Assembly: GCF_030056665.1 (NCBI RefSeq)
Contig: NZ_JASHIG010000019.1
Length of the DNA stretch: 64,000 nt
Strand: one strand, 5' to 3'
From: Flectobacillus roseus
GTDB taxonomy: Bacteria > Bacteroidota > Bacteroidia > Cytophagales > Spirosomataceae
Shown: positions 16,729-25,577 of the stretch, piece by piece
How positions within the stretch are numbered: the first letter of the stretch is position 1
Layout of the letters: every line of letters begins with the position of its first letter
Position numbers and translations under genes: made by a program
The notes under the pieces: model-generated
Databases searched by the model: none
What the model was told of the DNA's origin: nothing
Seen by the model: the letters and a program-made list of their open reading frames with translations, nothing else

Positions 16729-17505
16729 CTATTTAAAGAAATCGTCGATTTTTTTCTGTTTATCGCTTTGTGGTTTTTCTGTCGGAGTATCTTTTTTTTT
16801 ACTAAAAAAGTCTTCTATTTTCTTGGCTTGTTTATCAGTTATTTTCAAATCTTTTTCAGATTTAAGTTTTTCCCAGTCTTTTTCGATACTTTGCTGAAAA
16901 GCAATTTCTTCAAATGCTTTTTTGATGATGGTATCATTTTGTTGCAATTCTTCTCGCATGCTTCGCTCATCTTCTTTGATTTGAAACTGCTGCTCCAAGG
17001 CTGAAATTTGCTCTAGTGCTGAGGCATTTTCCTGATTTTGAACACCTTCTACTAGTTTTTGCGTTTTAGCCGCTTCAACTTTGGCAATAAGCATCTGACC
17101 TTTTAGTCGAGTAGACTCTAGGCGAAATTGTAAATCCTGATGTTGCGCTTCGAGTTGATGAAGTAATTGTTGGGCTTGTGCCAACAAGGTTTTATACTCA
17201 CTGATACGTTCATCGACGAGTGATTTTTTACGTAACCATTGTTGAGCTTGTTCCTCATTGCCAGTTTGTAACGATTTTTGTGCAGCCTGATACAGTTGAT
17301 TCGCTTGCCCTTGTAGTTCCTCCGCTTTGGCGAGAAGACTATGATAATTATTTTGGGCAACCTTTTTTACTTGTTCAGCATCGGCAATCGCTTTAATGAG
17401 TTCTTTTTCGGCCAAAGCCAACAAAACGTTTGGGTCTTGAGGGTTAGGGTCGGTGGAGGACTTTTTTTCATGGTTAAATAGGATTTGTAGTAAGTCAGAC
17501 CACAT
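16729..17505 (-). CDS. PspA/IM30-like coiled-coil protein
   Basis: This 258-residue, strongly charged, nearly all-helical protein has heptad-rich segments (about 25-160), including AQQWLRKKSLVDERI, a pattern typical of PspA/Vipp1 proteins (membrane-remodelling ESCRT-III relatives). Two similar short motifs, KKIEDFF and KKIDDFF, occur in the last 40 residues; the second ends the protein, suggesting a repeated docking or amphipathic motif. It is 82 bp upstream of terD on the same strand, consistent with a membrane-stress operon. The PspA assignment rests on pattern rather than alignment, so a generic coiled-coil protein remains possible. Confidence 0.72.
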   Translation of the reverse strand: MWSDLLQILFNHEKKSSTDPNPQDPNVLLALAEKELIKAIADAEQVKKVAQNNYHSLLAKAEELQGQANQLYQAAQKSLQTGNEEQAQQWLRKKSLVDERISEYKTLLAQAQQLLHQLEAQHQDLQFRLESTRLKGQMLIAKVEAAKTQKLVEGVQNQENASALEQISALEQQFQIKEDERSMREELQQNDTIIKKAFEEIAFQQSIEKDWEKLKSEKDLKITDKQAKKIEDFFSKKKDTPTEKPQSDKQKKIDDFFK

Positions 17506-17663
17506 TTTAAATCATGTTTTGGTTTATTTGTTCGAAATTTAGCAGGTTTAATGCTGAACTAACAAGCAAAATCGGGATGATTGGTTGCTAGTATGGATGA
17601 TGTGCTGTAGCTTTGGATGGAATCAAAAATAAATGTACAGGAATCAAACACTCTTCTAAATAT

Positions 17664-18251
17664 ATGGAAAAAATTGGATTAGCATTCGAAAAGTTCGATA
17701 ATTACAACAAACAAGATCCTAATGTATTTGTGTGGGATGGTGAAACCTATCCACAAGAATATTTTATGGCCTTGAAATGTTCAGATTGGGTACTGAAACT
17801 AGATCCTCAGGCAAGTGAAGAACTTCAATTAGCTTCGAGAAGTCAACATATTGGACGTTGGAGCATTCCTCGCAATACTTATCCTGAGGGGAAAGTGGGA
17901 TATTTGACTTGGCGAAAGGATTTAGGAAAGTTTCATGCTGAAACTGCCGCTCAAATCCTTGGAGAGGTAGGCTACGAAGAATCATTAATAGAAAGAGTAA
18001 AGCAAATTATTACAAAACAAAAAATAAAGCAGGATGCCGATGTGCAAACTATCGAGAATGCGCTTTGTTTGGTGTTTTTAGAGTTTCAATATGAAGCATT
18101 TTTTCAAAAACATGACGATGAAAAAATGATCGAAATTATCAGAAAATCATTGTTGAAGATGGATGCCCACGGACATAGTTTTGCTCTACAATTGTCTTAC
18201 AGTGAAAAAGGATTAGCTTTAATTCAGAAAGCCTTGGAGAGATTGGGCTAG
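17664..18251 (+). CDS. DUF4202 family protein
   Basis: This protein has 195 residues from the ATG at 17664. An upstream ATG at 17613 adds 17 residues unlike the family start, which is near KIGLAFEKFDNYN. Recognisable pieces are DPNVFVWDGETYPQEYFMA, SQHIGRWSIPRNTYPEGKVG and LVFLEFQYEAFFQKH. The family resembles a helical HD-like domain and its role is unknown. It is divergent from the Ter/PspA run and converges with an amidohydrolase at conserved terminator B. Confidence 0.85.
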   Translation: MEKIGLAFEKFDNYNKQDPNVFVWDGETYPQEYFMALKCSDWVLKLDPQASEELQLASRSQHIGRWSIPRNTYPEGKVGYLTWRKDLGKFHAETAAQILGEVGYEESLIERVKQIITKQKIKQDADVQTIENALCLVFLEFQYEAFFQKHDDEKMIEIIRKSLLKMDAHGHSFALQLSYSEKGLALIQKALERLG

Positions 18252-18313
18252 GAGAAAAATATGATTGATTTCCACAAGTAGAGACGTAATACTTTGAGTC
18301 TTAAGCTATCAAA

Positions 18314-18347
18314 AAAAGCGGTCGAAATATTATTTTCGACCGCTTTT
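18314..18347. terminator. Conserved-stem bidirectional terminator, copy B
   Basis: AAAAGCGGTCGAAA (18314-18327) pairs perfectly with TTTCGACCGCTTTT (18334-18347), with a 6-nt loop. It lies between convergent genes and shares the core seen at five other places in the window. Confidence 0.88.
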
Positions 18348-18411
18348 GTATTTCTAAATTTCGAGGTGACTTATGTTGCGAAGATTCAGAAGTTTATAAG
18401 CAATACCTATT

Positions 18412-19692
18412 TTATTGTTTATAAACTACGCCATCTTTCATTACGAAGCTCACTTTACGCATTTGAGTAATGTCTTGTAATGGATTGCCATCAGTAGCAA
18501 TAATATCAGCGAATTTACCTGCTTCGATAGAGCCTAGATCTTTTTCAACACCTAAAATTTTAGCTGGTGTTACTGTAGCTGCTTGAATGGCTTCGATTGC
18601 TGGCATACCTGCTTCTACCATATATTGAAATTCGTAGGCATTTAATCCATGCAAAGACACGCCCGAGTCTGTACCAAAGGCAATTTTTACACCTGCTTTG
18701 TATGCTTTTCCAAACATATTTTGGATAAGTGGTCCTGTTTCCAAAGCTTTTGGAACTACCAGAGGATGATAATAGCCAGGGACTTTAGCAGAGTCGGCAA
18801 CAGTTTTACCAGCCAAGATTGTAGCCACTAGGTAAGTACCTTTTTGCTTCATAATTTCAATGGCTTCATCGTCCATAAAAGTACCATGTTCGATAGTTGT
18901 TACGCCAGCTTTAGCTGCACGCTTGATACCTTCAGCACCATGTGCGTGAGCTGCCACGTGATATCCATAGTCTTTGGCTGTTTTGATGATTGCTTCCAGC
19001 TCGTCTTCTTGAAACTGTGGTGATTTTCCATTTTTAGCAATACTCAAAACACCCCCTGTTGCGGTGATTTTGATACAGTCAGAGCCATCTTTATAGCGCT
19101 GACGAACGGCCTGACGAGCCTCCTCAGCACCGTTGATTACGCCCGTAACCATATGCGGATCTGGCGTGTAGTTTTCGCTTAAAGCATTGGTTGGATCACC
19201 ATGGCCTCCTGTAGTAGCAATGGTTCTACCAGCGGTATAAATACGTGGGCCTACTGCAATACCTTTGCTGATCGCATTGCGAAGCGAAATATTGACTCCT
19301 GAACCGCCCAAGTCGCGAACAGAAGTAAAGCCAGCCATTAATGTAGTCTTGGCATTGCGAGCTGCTTCAAAAGCCACATCTGCTTGATTAAATTGATAGC
19401 GTTTTACCAACTGGTCTTTACTGGTTTCACCTTCAATATGCACGTGCATATCTGTTAGTCCTGGCATAACGGTTTTTGACTTTAGGTCAATGACCTTATC
19501 AGTCCCTTTAGGCGCAAGATATCCTGTTTGCACGCCTGTAACTCTTTTGCCCTCGACTATTATAGTCACTTGACTTTGGGTATTACCCTTGGTAACATCG
19601 ATAAATGTACCGCAATGAAGCAGTGTGCGTTGAGCCAATGAAGCAGTACTGAAAATCGCAATAGCGGCGATGGTCTGTAACGTTTTTTTCAT
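18412..19692 (-). CDS. Exported amidohydrolase (imidazolonepropionase/prolidase-like)
   Basis: This 426-residue metal-dependent amidohydrolase has a signal peptide (KKTLQTIAAIAIFSTASLAQ). Metal ligands are visible in TDMHVH (HxH), a lysine in SDCIKITATGG, histidines in VAAHAHG and TIEHG, and the aspartate in FGTDSGVS. Relatives hydrolyse Xaa-Pro-type dipeptides or cyclic amides. I took the ATG at 19690-19692, directly before the signal peptide; an upstream ATG would add nine residues. A close paralogue of the same length is at 29000, so the two may work on related substrates. Terminator B follows. Confidence 0.9.
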   Translation of the reverse strand: MKKTLQTIAAIAIFSTASLAQRTLLHCGTFIDVTKGNTQSQVTIIVEGKRVTGVQTGYLAPKGTDKVIDLKSKTVMPGLTDMHVHIEGETSKDQLVKRYQFNQADVAFEAARNAKTTLMAGFTSVRDLGGSGVNISLRNAISKGIAVGPRIYTAGRTIATTGGHGDPTNALSENYTPDPHMVTGVINGAEEARQAVRQRYKDGSDCIKITATGGVLSIAKNGKSPQFQEDELEAIIKTAKDYGYHVAAHAHGAEGIKRAAKAGVTTIEHGTFMDDEAIEIMKQKGTYLVATILAGKTVADSAKVPGYYHPLVVPKALETGPLIQNMFGKAYKAGVKIAFGTDSGVSLHGLNAYEFQYMVEAGMPAIEAIQAATVTPAKILGVEKDLGSIEAGKFADIIATDGNPLQDITQMRKVSFVMKDGVVYKQ

Positions 19693-20085
19693 GTTTGTTA
19701 ATAAAGGTAGTTTAGCCAAAATGGCGGTGAAAATTGTGATGTCTGTAAACCTATCATAAAATCAATATTTATGATACCACTTTCTAAAAATAAGAATTCG
19801 GTTTTATAAAATCGAAAAATGTCGCTTCTTTTTGAAAAAGAGATGATTTTTTCTCGTCATTCGAGCTTTTGGGCGTAACTTAGGGGTCTAATTCTTTTGA
19901 AATAAGCAATTACTCAATTTAGTATATTGATTTTGTCGAGTATTATTGTGTAAAGCTTGCTAAAAAGGGTAAAAAAACGCTATTGAATCAAGAAAAAGTG
20001 TGGGTTTGAGAAAGCCTTTGTTAATCAAAAACTTAATAAAATTACCGAGATCACTGTTGATTTTGGTAGAAATTGGAGGGCCAAG
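19693..20085. other. Divergent intergenic region before the sulfhydrylase gene
   Basis: This 393-bp AT-rich region lies between divergently transcribed amidohydrolase and sulfhydrylase-like genes. I looked for an S-adenosylmethionine riboswitch and found no recognisable conserved junction. A GGAGGG run at about 20075-20080, seven bases before the ATG, is a good Shine-Dalgarno site and is unusual here. Confidence 0.45.
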
Positions 20086-21258
20086 ATGAAGAAACAAACT
20101 AAAGCCATCAGAATTCAGGCAGAACGCTCACACAATCGTGAACATTCAGTGCCATTGTACCTTACTTCAAGTTTTACTTTTGAAGATGTTGAGCAAGGAA
20201 GAGCCATTTTTGCAGAAGAAATGGAAGGTAACATTTACTCTCGTTATATGAATCCTAACGTGGATGAGTTCGTTGAGAAAATGTGTATGCTCGAAAACAC
20301 AGAAGATGGACTTGCTTTTGCCTCTGGAATGGCAGCTAACTTCGCAGCGATGGCAGCCTTATTACAGCAAGGTGACCACGTGGTAGCCTCAAAAGCTTTG
20401 TTTGGTTCGGCTATTCAGATTTTGAGTAAAATCACTACTAAATGGGGCATTACTTGCACTTATGTAGATGGACATAATATTGAGGAATGGGAAAATGCTA
20501 TTCAACCTAATACCAAGTTTTTGTTTTGTGAAAGTCCGTCAAACCCTGGTTTGGATTTGATTGACCTTGAGGCAATCGCGCAACTAAAAGCAAAACATAA
20601 TTTGATTTTGGCGGTAGATAACTGTTTTGCTACGCCAGTGATTCAAACACCTGCTGATTGGGGTGCTGATTTAGTGATTCACTCAGCTACGAAATATATC
20701 GACGGACAAGGTCGTGTTTTGGGTGGGGTAGTTTGTGGTCGTGCCGACTTGATTAAGGAAATTCGTTTCTTCGCTCGTCATACAGGTCCATCTATGTCGC
20801 CATTCAATGCTTGGATTTTATCGAAAAGTTTAGAGTTGATTCACCTTCGTATGGAGAAGCATTCGGAAAATGCTTACAAATTGGCTTCAGCGTTGGAAGG
20901 AAATGAAGCTTTAAATTCGGTAAAATATCCATTCTTAACTTCACATCCTCAATACGAATTAGCGAAAAAGCAAATGAAGATGGGTGGAGCAATCATGACG
21001 ATGGATGTAAAAGGCGGTTTTGAGGTAGTGAATAAAATGTCAAAACACTTGAAGATTGCGTCTATTTCGCCAAACTTAGGAGATACTCGTACCATTATCA
21101 CTCACCCAGCGTCGACGACGCACTCAAAATTAAGTGCTGAACAACGTGCTGAGGTGGGTATCACCGACGGCTTGGTTCGTATTGCGGTAGGTTTGGAGTC
21201 TGTAGAAGATTTGATAGCTGATTTCCAACAAGCTTTGGAAAAAGCCATTGCTGAATAA
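20086..21258 (+). CDS. O-succinyl/O-acetylhomoserine sulfhydrylase-like Cys/Met metabolism PLP enzyme
   Basis: This 390-residue enzyme of the cystathionine gamma-synthase family has the PLP lysine in HSATKYIDG (Lys203), LAVDNCFATP before it, SRYMNPNVDEFVEKM near the N-terminus and the C-terminal arginine region GDTRTIITHPASTTH. The pattern fits homoserine-ester sulfhydrylases (MetZ-like), which form homocysteine for methionine synthesis. Cystathionine gamma-synthase cannot be excluded by eye. A purine-rich GGAGGG lies before the ATG. nuoH follows 80 bp downstream. Confidence 0.88.
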   Translation: MKKQTKAIRIQAERSHNREHSVPLYLTSSFTFEDVEQGRAIFAEEMEGNIYSRYMNPNVDEFVEKMCMLENTEDGLAFASGMAANFAAMAALLQQGDHVVASKALFGSAIQILSKITTKWGITCTYVDGHNIEEWENAIQPNTKFLFCESPSNPGLDLIDLEAIAQLKAKHNLILAVDNCFATPVIQTPADWGADLVIHSATKYIDGQGRVLGGVVCGRADLIKEIRFFARHTGPSMSPFNAWILSKSLELIHLRMEKHSENAYKLASALEGNEALNSVKYPFLTSHPQYELAKKQMKMGGAIMTMDVKGGFEVVNKMSKHLKIASISPNLGDTRTIITHPASTTHSKLSAEQRAEVGITDGLVRIAVGLESVEDLIADFQQALEKAIAE

Positions 21259-21338
21259 TAATGTTTTTGAGCAAAAGAATATTTGAGCTTAATTCAAATG
21301 TTCTTTTCCTCAACGACGAAATATTAAAAGAATAAGAT

Positions 21339-22430
21339 ATGTTCGTTGCATTACTAATTTGTTTGAGTCTTGTTTTAGCAAATGTTGTGATTGGTGTTTA
21401 CACCGAACGTAAGGTCTCCGCCTTCATGCAAGACCGTTTGGGACCTATGGTTGTAGGAAAATACGGTTCACTTCAATTGATTGCAGACTTGGTCAAACTT
21501 TTGTTGAAAGAAGATATTGTGCCCAAACTAGCAGACAAGTGGTTGTTTTTAGCAGCACCTTGTATGATTTTTGTGGCAATTTTTGCGGGTTTTGCGGTAA
21601 TACCGCTGGGGCCAGGAGAATATTTGCAAGGTTCACAAGCACAAATTGGTGTATTCTATCTTTTGGCGATTGTCTCAATAGATATTATTGGAGTTTTGAT
21701 GGCAGGATGGTCTTCAAACAATAAATATTCATTGTTAGGAGCGATGCGTTCGGTTGCTCAAATCGTATCGTATGAGATTCCATTGGGCTTGTCGGTTTTA
21801 TGTGTGGTGATGGTTTCTCAAACCTTAAATCTACAAGAAATAAGTACACAACAAGGTATTTTTTCAGGACATGATAATTACCTTTTTGGACTAAAATCTT
21901 TAGGAATCGATGTAACGCAAGTGGGAGGGTTTTTGACTTGGAATATTTTCAGAGTTCCGTTCTTCTTAGGGGTGTTTATTATTTTTTTTATCGCTTCTTT
22001 GGCAGAATGTAACCGTGCACCTTTTGACTTACCCGAAGCTGAGTCTGAGTTGGTGGGAGGTTTTCATACTGAGTATTCTGGCATGCGCTGGGCATTGATA
22101 TTTCTTTCAGAATACGGCATGATGCTATTGGTAAGTGTCTTAGGCGTTATTCTGTTTTTGGGAGGTTGGAATTCACCTTTCCCGAATATTGGTTCTGTCA
22201 AACTAGCTACTTGGACTTCTGGGGAGCCCGGCTCTTGGTCTGGCGCAATTTGGGGATTTGTTTGGTTGTTAGCCAAAGCTTATATGCTCATTTTTGTACA
22301 AATGTGGGTGCGATGGACATTCCCTCGTTTACGTGTAGACCAGCTGATGTATCTTACATGGAAAGTACTTACACCATTTTCAATTTTGGCAGTATTTTTA
22401 TCTGCTATTTGGAGAATGTTTATGATTTAA
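21339..22430 (+). CDS. nuoH: NADH-quinone oxidoreductase subunit H
   Basis: This 363-residue multi-helix membrane protein has the NuoH/ND1 signatures: AFMQDRLGPM near the N-terminus, SYEIPLGLSVL, AECNRAPFDLPEAESELVGG and the adjacent FHTEYSGMRWALIFLSEY loop. NuoH lies at the junction of the membrane and peripheral arms of complex I and lines the quinone cavity. No other nuo subunit gene occurs in the window: its neighbours are a sulfhydrylase and, convergently, a cytochrome c. It is therefore detached from any nuo operon here. Terminator C follows. Confidence 0.95.
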   Translation: MFVALLICLSLVLANVVIGVYTERKVSAFMQDRLGPMVVGKYGSLQLIADLVKLLLKEDIVPKLADKWLFLAAPCMIFVAIFAGFAVIPLGPGEYLQGSQAQIGVFYLLAIVSIDIIGVLMAGWSSNNKYSLLGAMRSVAQIVSYEIPLGLSVLCVVMVSQTLNLQEISTQQGIFSGHDNYLFGLKSLGIDVTQVGGFLTWNIFRVPFFLGVFIIFFIASLAECNRAPFDLPEAESELVGGFHTEYSGMRWALIFLSEYGMMLLVSVLGVILFLGGWNSPFPNIGSVKLATWTSGEPGSWSGAIWGFVWLLAKAYMLIFVQMWVRWTFPRLRVDQLMYLTWKVLTPFSILAVFLSAIWRMFMI

Positions 22431-22461
22431 GAAGTCATTTGCGCTAATACTAAAGTAATAA

Positions 22462-22498
22462 CAAAAAAGCGGTCGAAAATTTTTCGACCGCTTTTTTG
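22462..22498. terminator. Conserved-stem bidirectional terminator, copy C
   Basis: An 18-bp perfect palindrome around one central T (CAAAAAAGCGGTCGAAAA and its complement) lies between convergent nuoH and cytochrome c genes. The bases after it (to about 22615) contain AATCACTCATTCA-type repeats similar to those beside copies D and F. Confidence 0.88.
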
Positions 22499-22623
22499 AT
22501 GCTAGATGTTGGATTACTCATCTCGAGAAGCAGAGCATTGTTTCTCTACCGATAAAACGTGGATTCAAAGAATAATCACTCATTCAATCAATCCCCATTC
22601 ACTCAATTAAAGATGAGATTATC

Positions 22624-23088
22624 TTAAGGGTTACTTTCTTTTAAGAATGCCAAAATGTTTTTGATGTCCTCAGTGCCTAAATTAGGGAAAGCCGTCATTT
22701 GAGTACCATTAAATTTCTTGAAAAGGTCGTTAGCGTATTTATCGCCGCCAGCCAACACTTTTTGTGGATTTTGTACCCATTTTTCAACCCAAGCCGCATC
22801 TCTACGTGATTCGATTCCTTTCAATCCTGGGCCTACTACAACTTCGTCGGTTGAAGCGTGGCAAGCTGCACAGTTGTTTGTGAAAATTTCTTTACCTTTT
22901 GTAGCTTCTGCTGAAAGTGCTGCTGGAGCTGCTGCCACAGGATTTGCTCCTGTTGTAGTACCAGCCGCCGCTGTTTCTGCTTGACTAGGCATCATCGCAA
23001 ATGCCAACAAAGTAAAAATAAAGCAAACTACAACTACAATTAAAAGGGTGTTTACTACACGTAGGGTTTTGAAAATTTTGTTTTCCAT
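22624..23088 (-). CDS. Membrane-anchored c-type cytochrome
   Basis: This protein has 154 residues from the ATG at 23086-23088, chosen because it starts directly before the N-terminal membrane anchor (about 8-32). An alanine-rich linker follows, then a single-heme domain with CAACH (73-77) and a probable axial methionine in QMTAFPNLG (Met121). It is likely a periplasmic electron carrier tethered to the inner membrane, in the range of small class I cytochromes c. The upstream ATG would add 20 residues that break the usual anchor start. Confidence 0.9.
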   Translation of the reverse strand: MENKIFKTLRVVNTLLIVVVVCFIFTLLAFAMMPSQAETAAAGTTTGANPVAAAPAALSAEATKGKEIFTNNCAACHASTDEVVVGPGLKGIESRRDAAWVEKWVQNPQKVLAGGDKYANDLFKKFNGTQMTAFPNLGTEDIKNILAFLKESNP

Positions 23089-23267
23089 TTTTTTGTTTTT
23101 AGTGCCTTGGAGGAAAATAACAGGGCAAAAATAAAGATAATATCCCAATTGGGGTATATAAAGCAGGATATTTGCCTTAATTTTACGCTATATTCTATTG
23201 TTTGGTATGCAATTTCAGGAATCTGATTAGTTCCTTCAATGATATTAATTGGCTCTAAAACTGATAT

Positions 23268-23792
23268 TTATTTCTTAATAAAAGCCAATGGTATAGGCTC
23301 GCAGGGAACTTCTCCTGTTTCTATCATTTCTTCATATTTATCAACCAGATTCCTCAAAATATCCTTAAGTGTATTCAATTGCTCAGCTCCAATTACCTCC
23401 TCGAAGTTTTGATCGATATATTCTGTACATGCTTTCCAGTCCAAAATACATCTAACTCCTAAGTCTGTGAGTTTAACAATCAGAGCACGAGCATCGCTTG
23501 GGTCTTTTTCGGTATAGACATAACCTTCATCAGCTAATTCTTTTACAAGCTTGCTCATACCTTGTTTGGTCATTCCTGCTTTCTGGGCAATTTTATTGAC
23601 ACTTGTACCCTCCACATCAATGTTTACTAGCGCAACAATTTGACCTACCCTGAAATTGGTATAGCCTTTATCTGTTAAAAACTTTACTGCTAATGTGGAC
23701 ATATATCTGTAGGAGCGATTCAACAAGCGCCCCATCAAGCGATTTTTACTCGCTTTAAACTCTTTTAGCTTAATTACATCATCTTCTGTCAT
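23268..23792 (-). CDS. MarR-family transcriptional regulator
   Basis: This 174-residue winged-helix protein has the MarR recognition-helix region (NKIAQKAGMTKQGMSKLVKE, about 81-100) and the wing YVYTEKDPSDARALIVKLT. It is divergent from an EmrA-EmrB-TolC-type efflux operon. A palindrome lies between that operon's -33 and -7 promoter elements. By analogy with EmrR/MarR it is probably a ligand-released repressor of the pump and perhaps of itself. The sequence does not show the inducer. Confidence 0.92.
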   Translation of the reverse strand: MTEDDVIKLKEFKASKNRLMGRLLNRSYRYMSTLAVKFLTDKGYTNFRVGQIVALVNIDVEGTSVNKIAQKAGMTKQGMSKLVKELADEGYVYTEKDPSDARALIVKLTDLGVRCILDWKACTEYIDQNFEEVIGAEQLNTLKDILRNLVDKYEEMIETGEVPCEPIPLAFIKK

Positions 23793-24026
23793 AATGATTC
23801 TAGGATAGTGTTTTGTACAAAAACAATACCTCGGTTATTCTGTGGTACATCTTATTTAAGTCATCTTGTGGGTTTAGATTCTCAAAATTACAAATTGTTA
23901 CACACAATTACAGTATTCGTTTTAAGTCTCTTTTACCAAAAAGATGAATAATCCAAGGAAATTTTGACTGTTTTTTCGTTGAATTTGAAACAAAGTTAAT
24001 AAATGAAAAAATATTTGTCAACTTAC

Positions 24027-24058
24027 TTGACTAATTTAGTAAACTTAGTTTACCTTTG
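24027..24058 (+). promoter_or_regulatory. Bacteroidetes-type promoter of the efflux operon
   Basis: TTG at 24027-24029 and TACCTTTG at 24051-24058 match the -33 (TTTG/TTG) and -7 (TAnnTTTG) elements used by Bacteroidetes sigma-ABfr, with 21 bp between them. Transcription would start near 24066. Confidence 0.65.
24039..24053. promoter_or_regulatory. Putative MarR operator
   Basis: GTAAACT-T-AGTTTAC is a perfect 15-bp palindrome that overlaps the promoter spacer and the first bases of the -7 box. Bound repressor would block the promoter. It is the only such palindrome in the gap next to the marR-like gene. Confidence 0.6.
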
Positions 24059-24223
24059 TGTCATCAATTCACACACAAATTGAATTTTTCTCATACATAT
24101 GCATCTCTTACCATTTGATGACGCAACACAAAAGATAAGTTCGATGGGCCATTTGTAGGAATTGATTCTATAAGCATACAGCGACTAGAAGAAATACAAT
24201 GATTATTTAAGATTATAAAAATT

Positions 24224-25261
24224 ATGGAAAATCAGAGTTCAATGAAAAAGCAATTGCCAAAGTTAATTTTATTAACAGTAGTGGCTGTCGGTGGATTTTT
24301 GGGATATAAGGAATATCATTATTCTCAGACGCATGAGGATACCGATAACGCACAAATCGAATCTTACTTTGTGCCAGTACTACCTCGTACTTCGGGTTAC
24401 GTAAAATCAATTTCAGTAAAAGATTACGATGTAGTTAAAAAAGATCAGTTGTTGATCGAAATTGATTCGGAAGAAGGGAAATTGGCATTAGAGGAACTAA
24501 AAGCTGATTTGCTGCAAGCAGAAACAGATGTAGAAAACGCTAAAGCGAATATTCAAAATTTGAAAATGAGCATAGCGGCAATGGAAGCTAACCTAAAAGC
24601 TACGGCAATTCGTCGTGATAAAGCAAAGCGTGATGCAGATCGTGACAATGCGTTGGTAGCAGATAATGCAATCACTAAAAAACAAGCAGAAGATTCTCGT
24701 TCAAACTATGATGTATTAGTTGCTCAATATAATGCTTCTGTACAAGACATCGCTTCGAACAAATCTAAAATGGGAATTTTGACTGCCGCTTTACACAAAG
24801 CTGAAGCCACATTAGCAGTAAAGAAAGTGAAAATTGCTCAACAAGAGTTGAAGTTGTCTTATGCAAAAGTGTATGCTCCATCTGAAGGTCGTATCGGTAA
24901 GAAAACGGTTGAGGCTGGACAGTTTATTCAAGCTGGTCAAACTTTGATGACGGTAGTTCAAGATCAACAATTTTGGGTAGTTGCTAATTTCAAAGAAAAC
25001 CAAATCGCTCGTTTGAAAGTAGGAGATGAGACCGAATTGACTTTAGATGCGTATCCAAACCGTCCATTAAAAGGAAAAATTATTTCAATTTCAGAATCTA
25101 CTGGTGCCAAGGCTTCTTTGTTACCTCCTGATAATGCATCTGGTAACTTTGTGAAAGTAACTCAGAGAGTTCCTGTAAAAATTGAAATTGAGGACATTGC
25201 TAAAAACAAAGATATTTTACGTGCAGGTCTTTCATTAGAAGTTTCTGTTCCTGTAAAATAA
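24224..25261 (+). CDS. EmrA/HlyD-family membrane fusion protein
   Basis: This 345-residue periplasmic adaptor has one N-terminal membrane helix (about 12-27). The signature DTDNAQIESYFVPVLPRTSG starts a barrel-sandwich hybrid domain. A long alpha-hairpin follows (about 85-200), then the second half (KVYAPSEGRIGKKTVEAGQF). This layout matches EmrA, which links an MFS pump to TolC. It is the first gene of the pump locus and is followed by an EmrB-like pump and a TolC-like channel. Confidence 0.93.
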   Translation: MENQSSMKKQLPKLILLTVVAVGGFLGYKEYHYSQTHEDTDNAQIESYFVPVLPRTSGYVKSISVKDYDVVKKDQLLIEIDSEEGKLALEELKADLLQAETDVENAKANIQNLKMSIAAMEANLKATAIRRDKAKRDADRDNALVADNAITKKQAEDSRSNYDVLVAQYNASVQDIASNKSKMGILTAALHKAEATLAVKKVKIAQQELKLSYAKVYAPSEGRIGKKTVEAGQFIQAGQTLMTVVQDQQFWVVANFKENQIARLKVGDETELTLDAYPNRPLKGKIISISESTGAKASLLPPDNASGNFVKVTQRVPVKIEIEDIAKNKDILRAGLSLEVSVPVK

Positions 25262-25577
25262 TTCGAGATAAAGTTGGGCAATTGGTCATAAGAAGTGGAG
25301 GCTTAGATAAGTTTTGTGAGTAATCATGATTTAGGGTTTTGCTTATCTAAAGACAAATTGAGGTGAAGAAATAAGCAAGGGATTGCGCGGTTGTCAATTG
25401 TTGAATCTACTTCAGACTCACAATTCATAATTGTAATTCTTCAGCCATTTGATATCAAGTGTAACAATGCCTCGTAAAGCGGATATTGACTACCAATGAT
25501 AAGGGACTGATTGGAGAAATATCCAACACTTCTTGAATTGCTCAGCTTTAGTTTCGAGACTAAAATAATCATCAACT
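25262..25577 (+). other. Long gap inside the efflux locus
   Basis: This is 316 bp between adaptor and pump genes, unusually long for an operon. It contains a TTCACAATTCAC-like fragment (25429-25446, ACAATTCATAATTGTAAT, partly self-complementary) but no gene or clear terminator. Confidence 0.45.

Larger units (their letters stand above)
23793..24223. other. Regulatory region between marR-like gene and efflux operon
   Basis: This is a 431-bp divergent gap. Apart from the promoter and palindrome at 24027-24058 it is AT-rich with no gene. The efflux transcript would have a leader of about 160 nt. Confidence 0.55.

Noticed and set aside
19693..20085. SAM-sensing riboswitch upstream of the sulfhydrylase gene
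   Set aside because: A methionine-pathway gene invites one, but I could not place any conserved junction or terminator-antiterminator pair.
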